DNA of 64,000 nt from Aphelocoma coerulescens. Taxonomy: Eukaryota; Chordata; Aves; Passeriformes; Corvidae. A program made the translations under genes and the position numbers. Below, piece by piece: positions 49,607 through 62,735 of the stretch (its first letter is position 1; each line of letters starts with the position of its first letter). The notes under the pieces were generated by a model. That model was not told the DNA's origin. It worked only from the letters and a program-made list of their open reading frames with translations, and made no database searches. The DNA lies in contig NC_091034.1 of the NCBI RefSeq assembly GCF_041296385.1, positions 3,379,498 through 3,443,497 of the forward strand. Direction: 5' to 3'.

Positions 49607-52600
49607 TGGAAGGCGCTGCAGCTAGGCGCTCCCCCAAGTGTCGGAGGCAAAGGCCGCGTGAGCTTGCCGTCCCCGGCACGGCTCTCTGTGCGAGACGTAG
49701 CCCAGAAGCTTTCCCTTTCCATTCAGAGCACCAGAGAGGCAGAATGCAGTGGTACGTATTGCTCAGGAGGAAAGGGGCACGGCCCGGCCGCGTTCGGGCA
49801 GAAGCAGCGCGCTGGAGCGCTTCGCTGCCGGCACAGAGTTCCGGGCGAGAGGCAGACGACCGGTCCGCCTCCGGGAGAACGAAGGTACGGCGTGCTCGAA
49901 AAGGCGAGGAACGAAGCCGCGGAGCACCGGGCTCGGGTGCGCGTCGTCCGGGCTTGCGAGACGAGCGTGGCTGCCACTCTCCTGCCTGCAGAATTCACCT
50001 TACAGCCTCAGGAAGGAGGACGACGCGCCACAGTTACTTGTGCTGCTGCTGCTGCCTAGTCCTCTTGCAGAGCTCTGTGGAGGCAAATGCACTTCCCTTC
50101 CGTCTCCGAGTTTCGGAGAACACGATGGTAGGGTGCAGCGGAGCAGGGAAGTACAGAAGTGCACCGCTGAGATTGCTGTTGCTTACGTGCAGAAGGCGAA
50201 GGTGCAAGCCAGCACTGGCTTTTGCTTCTAGAGCCGTTCTCCAGGAGAGCAGCTGCTGGAGGTTGACAGCGGTAGCTGCGAGGCTGAAAAACAAGGCAGG
50301 ACGTCGGGCTTAGAAGAAAGGCACAGGGGCCACAGTGTGATGTGCGCTTTTGGAAGGCTGCTCGGAGAAGGGGCACTTTCGGAGAGCTTTCTGCTTTGAC
50401 CTGTGCTCCTGGCCGAGCTCTAGCTGCTGGGACTCTGAAAGGCTGAATGACTAGGAAAGTGCTTGTGTCCACGCTGTGGATTGAGCACGATCCTTTTTGC
50501 AGCAGCGAGAACACACTCGGCCCACTGGGCCCGTGAACGAGCGTTTACCAGACTTCTGCAATTCGGTGCACTGCACACACAAGCCCGGTGCTCCCCGGTT
50601 TCTTTCTCCGCCTGCCGTTGTCTGGACAGAAGAGAAGCCCAGCCACGGCATCCTACTCGGCCGCTTTTCGGCGTGTGCACTGCCCGCATACACACGGGTG
50701 CTGTGCTCGGCTTTCCCTCGGCTCCAGGCACAAGGGTGCTTTCTCAGTTTTGCAGCGTCCCCGGTTCCCCACGTTGCCCTCGCTCAGCGAAACGTGCCGG
50801 GGGAGAAGCACTTGCTGGATGAGTCTTTCCGTGTGCAAGACTTTGAACGCAGCACCACAATCTGGGCCACGAGGAAGCCTTGATGAAGAAGGTGGTTTTG
50901 TCCTGGCACCTCTCTCCAGTGCGAGATGCCTGCCGAAGCTCTTTGCCTCTTGCGAGAGTGCGGTGGGCAGCGGGGTAAACTGGAGCCGAGAAGGACCGGG
51001 CAGACAGCACCGCCATCCGACAGGTGCTTTGCAGGTTGTGCCGGGGAAAGCGGACTGGCCCTGGCTGGAAGGCGCTGCAGCTAGGCGCTCCCCCAAGTGT
51101 CGGAGGCAAAGGCCGCGTGAGCTTGCCGTCCCCGGCACGGCTCTCTGTGCGAGACGTAGCCCAGAAGCTTTCCCTTTCCATTCAGAGCACCAGAGAGGCA
51201 GAATGCAGTGGTACGTATTGCTCAGGAGGAAAGGGGCACGGCCCGGCCGCGTTCGGGCAGAAGCAGCGCGCTGGAGCGCTTCGCTGCCGGCACAGAGTTC
51301 CGGGCGAGAGGCAGACGACCGGTCCGCCTCCGGGAGAACGAAGGTACGGCGTGCTCGAAAAGGCGAGGAACGAAGCCGCGGAGCACCGGGCTCGGGTGCG
51401 CGTCGTCCGGGCTTGCGAGACGAGCGTGGCTGCCACTCTCCTGCCTGCAGAATTCACCTTACAGCCTCAGGAAGGAGGACGACGCGCCACAGTTACTTGT
51501 GCTGCTGCTGCTGCCTAGTCCTCTTGCAGAGCTCTGTGGAGGCAAATGCACTTCCCTTCCGTCTCCGAGTTTCGGAGAACACGATGGTAGGGTGCAGCGG
51601 AGCAGGGAAGTACAGAAGTGCACCGCTGAGATTGCTGTTGCTTACGTGCAGAAGGCGAAGGTGCAAGCCAGCACTGGCTTTTGCTTCTAGAGCCGTTCTC
51701 CAGGAGAGCAGCTGCTGGAGGTTGACAGCGGTAGCTGCGAGGCTGAAAAACAAGGCAGGACGTCGGGCTTAGAAGAAAGGCACAGGGGCCACAGTGTGAT
51801 GTGCGCTTTTGGAAGGCTGCTCGGAGAAGGGGCACTTTCGGAGAGCTTTCTGCTTTGACCTGTGCTCCTGGCCGAGCTCTAGCTGCTGGGACTCTGAAAG
51901 GCTGAATGACTAGGAAAGTGCTTGTGTCCACGCTGTGGATTGAGCACGATCCTTTTTGCAGCAGCGAGAACACACTCGGCCCACTGGGCCCGTGAACGAG
52001 CGTTTACCAGACTTCTGCAATTCGGTGCACTGCACACACAAGCCCGGTGCTCCCCGGTTTCTTTCTCCGCCTGCCGTTGTCTGGACAGAAGAGAAGCCCA
52101 GCCACGGCATCCTACTCGGCCGCTTTTCGGCGTGTGCACTGCCCGCATACACACGGGTGCTGTGCTCGGCTTTCCCTCGGCTCCAGGCACAAGGGTGCTT
52201 TCTCAGTTTTGCAGCGTCCCCGGTTCCCCACGTTGCCCTCGCTCAGCGAAACGTGCCGGGGGAGAAGCACTTGCTGGATGAGTCTTTCCGTGTGCAAGAC
52301 TTTGAACGCAGCACCACAATCTGGGCCACGAGGAAGCCTTGATGAAGAAGGTGGTTTTGTCCTGGCACCTCTCTCCAGTGCGAGATGCCTGCCGAAGCTC
52401 TTTGCCTCTTGCGAGAGTGCGGTGGGCAGCGGGGTAAACTGGAGCCGAGAAGGACCGGGCAGACAGCACCGCCATCCGACAGGTGCTTTGCAGGTTGTGC
52501 CGGGGAAAGCGGACTGGCCCTGGCTGGAAGGCGCTGCAGCTAGGCGCTCCCCCAAGTGTCGGAGGCAAAGGCCGCGTGAGCTTGCCGTCCCCGGCACGGC

Positions 52601-53983
52601 TCTCTGTGCGAGACGTAGCCCAGAAGCTTTCCCTTTCCATTCAGAGCACCAGAGAGGCAGAATGCAGTGGTACGTATTGCTCAGGAGGAAAGGGGCACGG
52701 CCCGGCCGCGTTCGGGCAGAAGCAGCGCGCTGGAGCGCTTCGCTGCCGGCACAGAGTTCCGGGCGAGAGGCAGACGACCGGTCCGCCTCCGGGAGAACGA
52801 AGGTACGGCGTGCTCGAAAAGGCGAGGAACGAAGCCGCGGAGCACCGGGCTCGGGTGCGCGTCGTCCGGGCTTGCGAGACGAGCGTGGCTGCCACTCTCC
52901 TGCCTGCAGAATTCACCTTACAGCCTCAGGAAGGAGGACGACGCGCCACAGTTACTTGTGCTGCTGCTGCTGCCTAGTCCTCTTGCAGAGCTCTGTGGAG
53001 GCAAATGCACTTCCCTTCCGTCTCCGAGTTTCGGAGAACACGATGGTAGGGTGCAGCGGAGCAGGGAAGTACAGAAGTGCACCGCTGAGATTGCTGTTGC
53101 TTACGTGCAGAAGGCGAAGGTGCAAGCCAGCACTGGCTTTTGCTTCTAGAGCCGTTCTCCAGGAGAGCAGCTGCTGGAGGTTGACAGCGGTAGCTGCGAG
53201 GCTGAAAAACAAGGCAGGACGTCGGGCTTAGAAGAAAGGCACAGGGGCCACAGTGTGATGTGCGCTTTTGGAAGGCTGCTCGGAGAAGGGGCACTTTCGG
53301 AGAGCTTTCTGCTTTGACCTGTGCTCCTGGCCGAGCTCTAGCTGCTGGGACTCTGAAAGGCTGAATGACTAGGAAAGTGCTTGTGTCCACGCTGTGGATT
53401 GAGCACGATCCTTTTTGCAGCAGCGAGAACACACTCGGCCCACTGGGCCCGTGAACGAGCGTTTACCAGACTTCTGCAATTCGGTGCACTGCACACACAA
53501 GCCCGGTGCTCCCCGGTTTCTTTCTCCGCCTGCCGTTGTCTGGACAGAAGAGAAGCCCAGCCACGGCATCCTACTCGGCCGCTTTTCGGCGTGTGCACTG
53601 CCCGCATACACACGGGTGCTGTGCTCGGCTTTCCCTCGGCTCCAGGCACAAGGGTGCTTTCTCAGTTTTGCAGCGTCCCCGGTTCCCCACGTTGCCCTCG
53701 CTCAGCGAAACGTGCCGGGGGAGAAGCACTTGCTGGATGAGTCTTTCCGTGTGCAAGACTTTGAACGCAGCACCACAATCTGGGCCACGAGGAAGCCTTG
53801 ATGAAGAAGGTGGTTTTGTCCTGGCACCTCTCTCCAGTGCGAGATGCCTGCCGAAGCTCTTTGCCTCTTGCGAGAGTGCGGTGGGCAGCGGGGTAAACTG
53901 GAGCCGAGAAGGACCGGGCAGACAGCACCGCCATCCGACAGGTGCTTTGCAGGTTGTGCCGGGGAAAGCGGACTGGCCCTGGC
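49607..53983. repeat. Units 35-37, haplotype CT
   Basis: Three reference-type copies close the second seven-unit block, counterparts of units 28-30 without the C517T change. Confidence 0.93.
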
Positions 53984-55442
53984 TGGAAGGCGCTGCAGCT
54001 AGGCGCTCCCCCAAGTGTCGGAGGCAAAGGCCGCGTGAGCTTGCCGTCCCCGGCACGGCTCTCTGTGCGAGACGTAGCCCAGAAGCTTTCCCTTTCCATT
54101 CAGAGCACCAGAGAGGCAGAATGCAGTGGTACGTATTGCTCAGGAGGAAAGGGGCACGGCCCGGCCGCGTTCGGGCAGAAGCAGCGCGCTGGAGCGCTTC
54201 GCTGCCGGCACAGAGTTCCGGGCGAGAGGCAGACGACCGGTCCGCCTCCGGGAGAACGAAGGTACGGCGTGCTCGAAAAGGCGAGGAACGAAGCCGCGGA
54301 GCACCGGGCTCGGGTGCGCGTCGTCCGGGCTTGCGAGACGAGCGTGGCTGCCACTCTCCTGCCTGCAGAATTCACCTTACAGCCTCAGGAAGGAGGACGA
54401 CGCGCCACAGTTACTTGTGCTGCTGCTGCTGCCTAGTCCTCTTGCAGAGCTCTGTGGAGGCAAATGCACTTCCCTTCCGTCTCCGAGTTTCGGAGAACAC
54501 GATGGTAGGGTGCAGCGGAGCAGGGAAGTACAGAAGTGCACCGCTGAGATTGCTGTTGCTTACGTGCAGAAGGCGAAGGTGCAAGCCAGCACTGGCTTTT
54601 GCTTCTAGAGCCGTTCTCCAGGAGAGCAGCTGCTGGAGGTTGACAGCGGTAGCTGCGAGGCTGAAAAACAAGGCAGGACGTCGGGCTTAGAAGAAAGGCA
54701 CAGGGGCCACAGTGTGATGTGCGCTTTTGGAAGGCTGCTCGGAGAAGGGGCACTTTCGGAGAGCTTTCTGCTTTGACCTGTGCTCCTGGCCGAGCTCTAG
54801 CTGCTGGGACTCTGAAAGGCTGAATGACTAGGAAAGTGCTTGTGTCCACGCTGTGGATTGAGCACGATCCTTTTTGCAGCAGCGAGAACACACTCGGCCC
54901 ACTGGGCTCGTGAACGAGCGTTTACCAGACGTCTGCAATTCGGTGCACTGCACACACAAGCCCGGTGCTCCCCGGTTTCTTTCTCCGCCTGCCGTTGTCT
55001 GGACAGAAGAGAAGCCCAGCCACGGCATCCTACTCGGCCGCTTTTCGGCGTGTGCACTGCCCGCATACACACGGGTGCTGTGCTCGGCTTTCCCTCGGCT
55101 CCAGGCACAAGGGTGCTTTCTCAGTTTTGCAGCGTCCCCGGTTCCCCACGTTGCCCTCGCTCAGCGAAACGTGCCGGGGGAGAAGCACTTGCTGGATGAG
55201 TCTTTCCGTGTGCAAGACTTTGAACGCAGCACCACAATCTGGGCCACGAGGAAGCCTTGATGAAGAAGGTGGTTTTGTCCTGGCACCTCTCTCCAGTGCG
55301 AGATGCCTGCCGAAGCTCTTTGCCTCTTGCGAGAGTGCGGTGGGCAGCGGGGTAAACTGGAGCCGAGAAGGACCGGGCAGACAGCACCGCCATCCGACAG
55401 GTGCTTTGCAGGTTGTGCCGGGGAAAGCGGACTGGCCCTGGC
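53984..55442. repeat. Unit 38, haplotype TG
   Basis: First unit after the second block. It matches unit 31 at 925 (T at window 54908) but not at 948 (G at 54931), which marks the end of the duplicated match. Confidence 0.93.
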
Positions 55443-58360
55443 TGGAAGGCGCTGCAGCTAGGCGCTCCCCCAAGTGTCGGAGGCAAAGGCCGCGTGAGCT
55501 TGCCGTCCCCGGCACGGCTCTCTGTGCGAGACGTAGCCCAGAAGCTTTCCCTTTCCATTCAGAGCACCAGAGAGGCAGAATGCAGTGGTACGTATTGCTC
55601 AGGAGGAAAGGGGCACGGCCCGGCCGCGTTCGGGCAGAAGCAGCGCGCTGGAGCGCTTCGCTGCCGGCACAGAGTTCCGGGCGAGAGGCAGACGACCGGT
55701 CCGCCTCCGGGAGAACGAAGGTACGGCGTGCTCGAAAAGGCGAGGAACGAAGCCGCGGAGCACCGGGCTCGGGTGCGCGTCGTCCGGGCTTGCGAGACGA
55801 GCGTGGCTGCCACTCTCCTGCCTGCAGAATTCACCTTACAGCCTCAGGAAGGAGGACGACGCGCCACAGTTACTTGTGCTGCTGCTGCTGCCTAGTCCTC
55901 TTGCAGAGCTCTGTGGAGGCAAATGCACTTCCCTTCCGTCTCCGAGTTTCGGAGAACACGATGGTAGGGTGCAGCGGAGCAGGGAAGTACAGAAGTGCAC
56001 CGCTGAGATTGCTGTTGCTTACGTGCAGAAGGCGAAGGTGCAAGCCAGCACTGGCTTTTGCTTCTAGAGCCGTTCTCCAGGAGAGCAGCTGCTGGAGGTT
56101 GACAGCGGTAGCTGCGAGGCTGAAAAACAAGGCAGGACGTCGGGCTTAGAAGAAAGGCACAGGGGCCACAGTGTGATGTGCGCTTTTGGAAGGCTGCTCG
56201 GAGAAGGGGCACTTTCGGAGAGCTTTCTGCTTTGACCTGTGCTCCTGGCCGAGCTCTAGCTGCTGGGACTCTGAAAGGCTGAATGACTAGGAAAGTGCTT
56301 GTGTCCACGCTGTGGATTGAGCACGATCCTTTTTGCAGCAGCGAGAACACACTCGGCCCACTGGGCCCGTGAACGAGCGTTTACCAGACTTCTGCAATTC
56401 GGTGCACTGCACACACAAGCCCGGTGCTCCCCGGTTTCTTTCTCCGCCTGCCGTTGTCTGGACAGAAGAGAAGCCCAGCCACGGCATCCTACTCGGCCGC
56501 TTTTCGGCGTGTGCACTGCCCGCATACACACGGGTGCTGTGCTCGGCTTTCCCTCGGCTCCAGGCACAAGGGTGCTTTCTCAGTTTTGCAGCGTCCCCGG
56601 TTCCCCACGTTGCCCTCGCTCAGCGAAACGTGCCGGGGGAGAAGCACTTGCTGGATGAGTCTTTCCGTGTGCAAGACTTTGAACGCAGCACCACAATCTG
56701 GGCCACGAGGAAGCCTTGATGAAGAAGGTGGTTTTGTCCTGGCACCTCTCTCCAGTGCGAGATGCCTGCCGAAGCTCTTTGCCTCTTGCGAGAGTGCGGT
56801 GGGCAGCGGGGTAAACTGGAGCCGAGAAGGACCGGGCAGACAGCACCGCCATCCGACAGGTGCTTTGCAGGTTGTGCCGGGGAAAGCGGACTGGCCCTGG
56901 CTGGAAGGCGCTGCAGCTAGGCGCTCCCCCAAGTGTCGGAGGCAAAGGCCGCGTGAGCTTGCCGTCCCCGGCACGGCTCTCTGTGCGAGACGTAGCCCAG
57001 AAGCTTTCCCTTTCCATTCAGAGCACCAGAGAGGCAGAATGCAGTGGTACGTATTGCTCAGGAGGAAAGGGGCACGGCCCGGCCGCGTTCGGGCAGAAGC
57101 AGCGCGCTGGAGCGCTTCGCTGCCGGCACAGAGTTCCGGGCGAGAGGCAGACGACCGGTCCGCCTCCGGGAGAACGAAGGTACGGCGTGCTCGAAAAGGC
57201 GAGGAACGAAGCCGCGGAGCACCGGGCTCGGGTGCGCGTCGTCCGGGCTTGCGAGACGAGCGTGGCTGCCACTCTCCTGCCTGCAGAATTCACCTTACAG
57301 CCTCAGGAAGGAGGACGACGCGCCACAGTTACTTGTGCTGCTGCTGCTGCCTAGTCCTCTTGCAGAGCTCTGTGGAGGCAAATGCACTTCCCTTCCGTCT
57401 CCGAGTTTCGGAGAACACGATGGTAGGGTGCAGCGGAGCAGGGAAGTACAGAAGTGCACCGCTGAGATTGCTGTTGCTTACGTGCAGAAGGCGAAGGTGC
57501 AAGCCAGCACTGGCTTTTGCTTCTAGAGCCGTTCTCCAGGAGAGCAGCTGCTGGAGGTTGACAGCGGTAGCTGCGAGGCTGAAAAACAAGGCAGGACGTC
57601 GGGCTTAGAAGAAAGGCACAGGGGCCACAGTGTGATGTGCGCTTTTGGAAGGCTGCTCGGAGAAGGGGCACTTTCGGAGAGCTTTCTGCTTTGACCTGTG
57701 CTCCTGGCCGAGCTCTAGCTGCTGGGACTCTGAAAGGCTGAATGACTAGGAAAGTGCTTGTGTCCACGCTGTGGATTGAGCACGATCCTTTTTGCAGCAG
57801 CGAGAACACACTCGGCCCACTGGGCCCGTGAACGAGCGTTTACCAGACTTCTGCAATTCGGTGCACTGCACACACAAGCCCGGTGCTCCCCGGTTTCTTT
57901 CTCCGCCTGCCGTTGTCTGGACAGAAGAGAAGCCCAGCCACGGCATCCTACTCGGCCGCTTTTCGGCGTGTGCACTGCCCGCATACACACGGGTGCTGTG
58001 CTCGGCTTTCCCTCGGCTCCAGGCACAAGGGTGCTTTCTCAGTTTTGCAGCGTCCCCGGTTCCCCACGTTGCCCTCGCTCAGCGAAACGTGCCGGGGGAG
58101 AAGCACTTGCTGGATGAGTCTTTCCGTGTGCAAGACTTTGAACGCAGCACCACAATCTGGGCCACGAGGAAGCCTTGATGAAGAAGGTGGTTTTGTCCTG
58201 GCACCTCTCTCCAGTGCGAGATGCCTGCCGAAGCTCTTTGCCTCTTGCGAGAGTGCGGTGGGCAGCGGGGTAAACTGGAGCCGAGAAGGACCGGGCAGAC
58301 AGCACCGCCATCCGACAGGTGCTTTGCAGGTTGTGCCGGGGAAAGCGGACTGGCCCTGGC
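55443..58360. repeat. Units 39-40, haplotype CT
   Basis: The last two CT copies. Everything beyond them in the window is TG. Confidence 0.93.
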
Positions 58361-61278
58361 TGGAAGGCGCTGCAGCTAGGCGCTCCCCCAAGTGTCGGAG
58401 GCAAAGGCCGCGTGAGCTTGCCGTCCCCGGCACGGCTCTCTGTGCGAGACGTAGCCCAGAAGCTTTCCCTTTCCATTCAGAGCACCAGAGAGGCAGAATG
58501 CAGTGGTACGTATTGCTCAGGAGGAAAGGGGCACGGCCCGGCCGCGTTCGGGCAGAAGCAGCGCGCTGGAGCGCTTCGCTGCCGGCACAGAGTTCCGGGC
58601 GAGAGGCAGACGACCGGTCCGCCTCCGGGAGAACGAAGGTACGGCGTGCTCGAAAAGGCGAGGAACGAAGCCGCGGAGCACCGGGCTCGGGTGCGCGTCG
58701 TCCGGGCTTGCGAGACGAGCGTGGCTGCCACTCTCCTGCCTGCAGAATTCACCTTACAGCCTCAGGAAGGAGGACGACGCGCCACAGTTACTTGTGCTGC
58801 TGCTGCTGCCTAGTCCTCTTGCAGAGCTCTGTGGAGGCAAATGCACTTCCCTTCCGTCTCCGAGTTTCGGAGAACACGATGGTAGGGTGCAGCGGAGCAG
58901 GGAAGTACAGAAGTGCACCGCTGAGATTGCTGTTGCTTACGTGCAGAAGGCGAAGGTGCAAGCCAGCACTGGCTTTTGCTTCTAGAGCCGTTCTCCAGGA
59001 GAGCAGCTGCTGGAGGTTGACAGCGGTAGCTGCGAGGCTGAAAAACAAGGCAGGACGTCGGGCTTAGAAGAAAGGCACAGGGGCCACAGTGTGATGTGCG
59101 CTTTTGGAAGGCTGCTCGGAGAAGGGGCACTTTCGGAGAGCTTTCTGCTTTGACCTGTGCTCCTGGCCGAGCTCTAGCTGCTGGGACTCTGAAAGGCTGA
59201 ATGACTAGGAAAGTGCTTGTGTCCACGCTGTGGATTGAGCACGATCCTTTTTGCAGCAGCGAGAACACACTCGGCCCACTGGGCTCGTGAACGAGCGTTT
59301 ACCAGACGTCTGCAATTCGGTGCACTGCACACACAAGCCCGGTGCTCCCCGGTTTCTTTCTCCGCCTGCCGTTGTCTGGACAGAAGAGAAGCCCAGCCAC
59401 GGCATCCTACTCGGCCGCTTTTCGGCGTGTGCACTGCCCGCATACACACGGGTGCTGTGCTCGGCTTTCCCTCGGCTCCAGGCACAAGGGTGCTTTCTCA
59501 GTTTTGCAGCGTCCCCGGTTCCCCACGTTGCCCTCGCTCAGCGAAACGTGCCGGGGGAGAAGCACTTGCTGGATGAGTCTTTCCGTGTGCAAGACTTTGA
59601 ACGCAGCACCACAATCTGGGCCACGAGGAAGCCTTGATGAAGAAGGTGGTTTTGTCCTGGCACCTCTCTCCAGTGCGAGATGCCTGCCGAAGCTCTTTGC
59701 CTCTTGCGAGAGTGCGGTGGGCAGCGGGGTAAACTGGAGCCGAGAAGGACCGGGCAGACAGCACCGCCATCCGACAGGTGCTTTGCAGGTTGTGCCGGGG
59801 AAAGCGGACTGGCCCTGGCTGGAAGGCGCTGCAGCTAGGCGCTCCCCCAAGTGTCGGAGGCAAAGGCCGCGTGAGCTTGCCGTCCCCGGCACGGCTCTCT
59901 GTGCGAGACGTAGCCCAGAAGCTTTCCCTTTCCATTCAGAGCACCAGAGAGGCAGAATGCAGTGGTACGTATTGCTCAGGAGGAAAGGGGCACGGCCCGG
60001 CCGCGTTCGGGCAGAAGCAGCGCGCTGGAGCGCTTCGCTGCCGGCACAGAGTTCCGGGCGAGAGGCAGACGACCGGTCCGCCTCCGGGAGAACGAAGGTA
60101 CGGCGTGCTCGAAAAGGCGAGGAACGAAGCCGCGGAGCACCGGGCTCGGGTGCGCGTCGTCCGGGCTTGCGAGACGAGCGTGGCTGCCACTCTCCTGCCT
60201 GCAGAATTCACCTTACAGCCTCAGGAAGGAGGACGACGCGCCACAGTTACTTGTGCTGCTGCTGCTGCCTAGTCCTCTTGCAGAGCTCTGTGGAGGCAAA
60301 TGCACTTCCCTTCCGTCTCCGAGTTTCGGAGAACACGATGGTAGGGTGCAGCGGAGCAGGGAAGTACAGAAGTGCACCGCTGAGATTGCTGTTGCTTACG
60401 TGCAGAAGGCGAAGGTGCAAGCCAGCACTGGCTTTTGCTTCTAGAGCCGTTCTCCAGGAGAGCAGCTGCTGGAGGTTGACAGCGGTAGCTGCGAGGCTGA
60501 AAAACAAGGCAGGACGTCGGGCTTAGAAGAAAGGCACAGGGGCCACAGTGTGATGTGCGCTTTTGGAAGGCTGCTCGGAGAAGGGGCACTTTCGGAGAGC
60601 TTTCTGCTTTGACCTGTGCTCCTGGCCGAGCTCTAGCTGCTGGGACTCTGAAAGGCTGAATGACTAGGAAAGTGCTTGTGTCCACGCTGTGGATTGAGCA
60701 CGATCCTTTTTGCAGCAGCGAGAACACACTCGGCCCACTGGGCTCGTGAACGAGCGTTTACCAGACGTCTGCAATTCGGTGCACTGCACACACAAGCCCG
60801 GTGCTCCCCGGTTTCTTTCTCCGCCTGCCGTTGTCTGGACAGAAGAGAAGCCCAGCCACGGCATCCTACTCGGCCGCTTTTCGGCGTGTGCACTGCCCGC
60901 ATACACACGGGTGCTGTGCTCGGCTTTCCCTCGGCTCCAGGCACAAGGGTGCTTTCTCAGTTTTGCAGCGTCCCCGGTTCCCCACGTTGCCCTCGCTCAG
61001 CGAAACGTGCCGGGGGAGAAGCACTTGCTGGATGAGTCTTTCCGTGTGCAAGACTTTGAACGCAGCACCACAATCTGGGCCACGAGGAAGCCTTGATGAA
61101 GAAGGTGGTTTTGTCCTGGCACCTCTCTCCAGTGCGAGATGCCTGCCGAAGCTCTTTGCCTCTTGCGAGAGTGCGGTGGGCAGCGGGGTAAACTGGAGCC
61201 GAGAAGGACCGGGCAGACAGCACCGCCATCCGACAGGTGCTTTGCAGGTTGTGCCGGGGAAAGCGGACTGGCCCTGGC
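58361..61278. repeat. Units 41-42, haplotype TG
   Basis: Two full-length TG copies with no other difference from the TG consensus seen. They are the last indel-free units. Confidence 0.93.
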
Positions 61279-62735
61279 TGGAAGGCGCTGCAGCTAGGCG
61301 CTCCCCCAAGTGTCGGAGGCAAAGGCCGCGTGAGCTTGCCGTCCCCGGCACGGCTCTCTGTGCGAGACGTAGCCCAGAAGCTTTCCCTTTCCATTCAGAG
61401 CACCAGAGAGGCAGAATGCAGTGGTACGTATTGCTCAGGAGGAAAGGGGCACGGCCCGGCCGCGTTCGGGCAGAAGCAGCGCGCTGGAGCGCTTCGCTGC
61501 CGGCACAGAGTTCCGGGCGAGAGGCAGACGACCGGTCCGCCTCCGGGAGAACGAAGGTACGGCGTGCTCGAAAAGGCGAGGAACGAAGCCGCGGAGCACC
61601 GGGCTCGGGTGCGCGTCGTCCGGGCTTGCGAGACGAGCGTGGCTGCCACTCTCCTGCCTGCAGAATTCACCTTACAGCCTCAGGAAGGAGGACGACGCGC
61701 CACAGTTACTTGTGCTGCTGCTGCTGCCTAGTCCTCTTGCAGAGCTCTGTGGAGGCAAATGCACTCCCTTCCGTCTCCGAGTTTCGGAGAACACGATGGT
61801 AGGGTGCAGCGGAGCAGGGAAGTACAGAAGTGCACCGCTGAGATTGCTGTTGCTTACGTGCAGAAGGCGAAGGTGCAAGCCAGCACTGGCTTTTGCTTCT
61901 AGAGCCGTTCTCCAGGAGAGCAGCTGCTGGAGGTTGGACAGCGGTAGCTGCGAGGCTGAAAAACAAGGCAGGACGTCGGGCTTAGAAGAAAGGCACAGGG
62001 GCCACAGTGTGATGTGCGCTTTTGGAAGGCTGCTCGGAGAAGGGGCACTTTCGGAGAGCTTTCTGCTTTGACCTGTGCTCCTGCCGAGCTCTAGCTGCTG
62101 GGACTCTGAAAGGCTGAATGACTAGGAAAGTGCTTGTGTCCACGCTGTGGATTGAGCACGATCCTTTTTGCAGCAGCGAGAACACACTCGGCCCACTGGG
62201 CTCGTGAACGAGCGTTTACCAGACGTCTGCAATTCGGTGCACTGCACACACAAGCCCGGTGCTCCCCGGTTTCTTTCTCCGCCTGCCGTTGTCTGGACAG
62301 AAGAGAAGCCAGCCACGGCATCCTACTCGGCCGCTTTTCGGCGTGTGCACTGCCCGCATACACACGGGTGCTGTGCTCGGCTTTCCCTCGGCTCCAGGCA
62401 CAAGGGTGCTTTCTCAGTTTTGCAGCGTCCCCGGTTCCCCACGTTGCCCTCGCTCAGCGAAACGTGCCGGGGGAGAAGCACTTGCTGGATGAGTCTTTCC
62501 GTGTGCAAGACTTTGAACGCAGCACCACAATCTGGGCCACGAGGAAGCCTTGATGAAGAAGGTGGTTTTGTCCTGGCACCTCTCTCCAGTGCGAGATGCC
62601 TGCCGAAGCTCTTTGCCTCTTGCGAGAGTGCGGTGGGCAGCGGGGTAAACTGGAGCCGAGAAGGACCGGGCAGACAGCACCGCCATCCGACAGGTGCTTT
62701 GCAGGTTGTGCCGGGGAAAGCGGACTGGCCCTGGC
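61279..62735. repeat. Unit 43, haplotype TG, 1,457 bp with four homopolymer indels
   Basis: The first 486 bases are clean. Then come four one-base length changes: TT to T at 61765, G to GG at 61936-61937, GG to G at 62083, and CCC to CC at 62309-62310. The net loss is two bases. All are in homopolymer runs or create one. The open frames that differ from other units here are products of these shifts. Confidence 0.93.

Larger units (their letters stand above)
43260..53472. repeat. Seven-unit higher-order block, copy 2 (10,213 bp)
   Basis: Direct tandem copy of the preceding block at an offset of exactly 7 x 1,459 bp. The match continues past this end to at least 54930, because unit 38 agrees with unit 31 at unit position 925, and stops at 54931. 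Confidence 0.9.
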
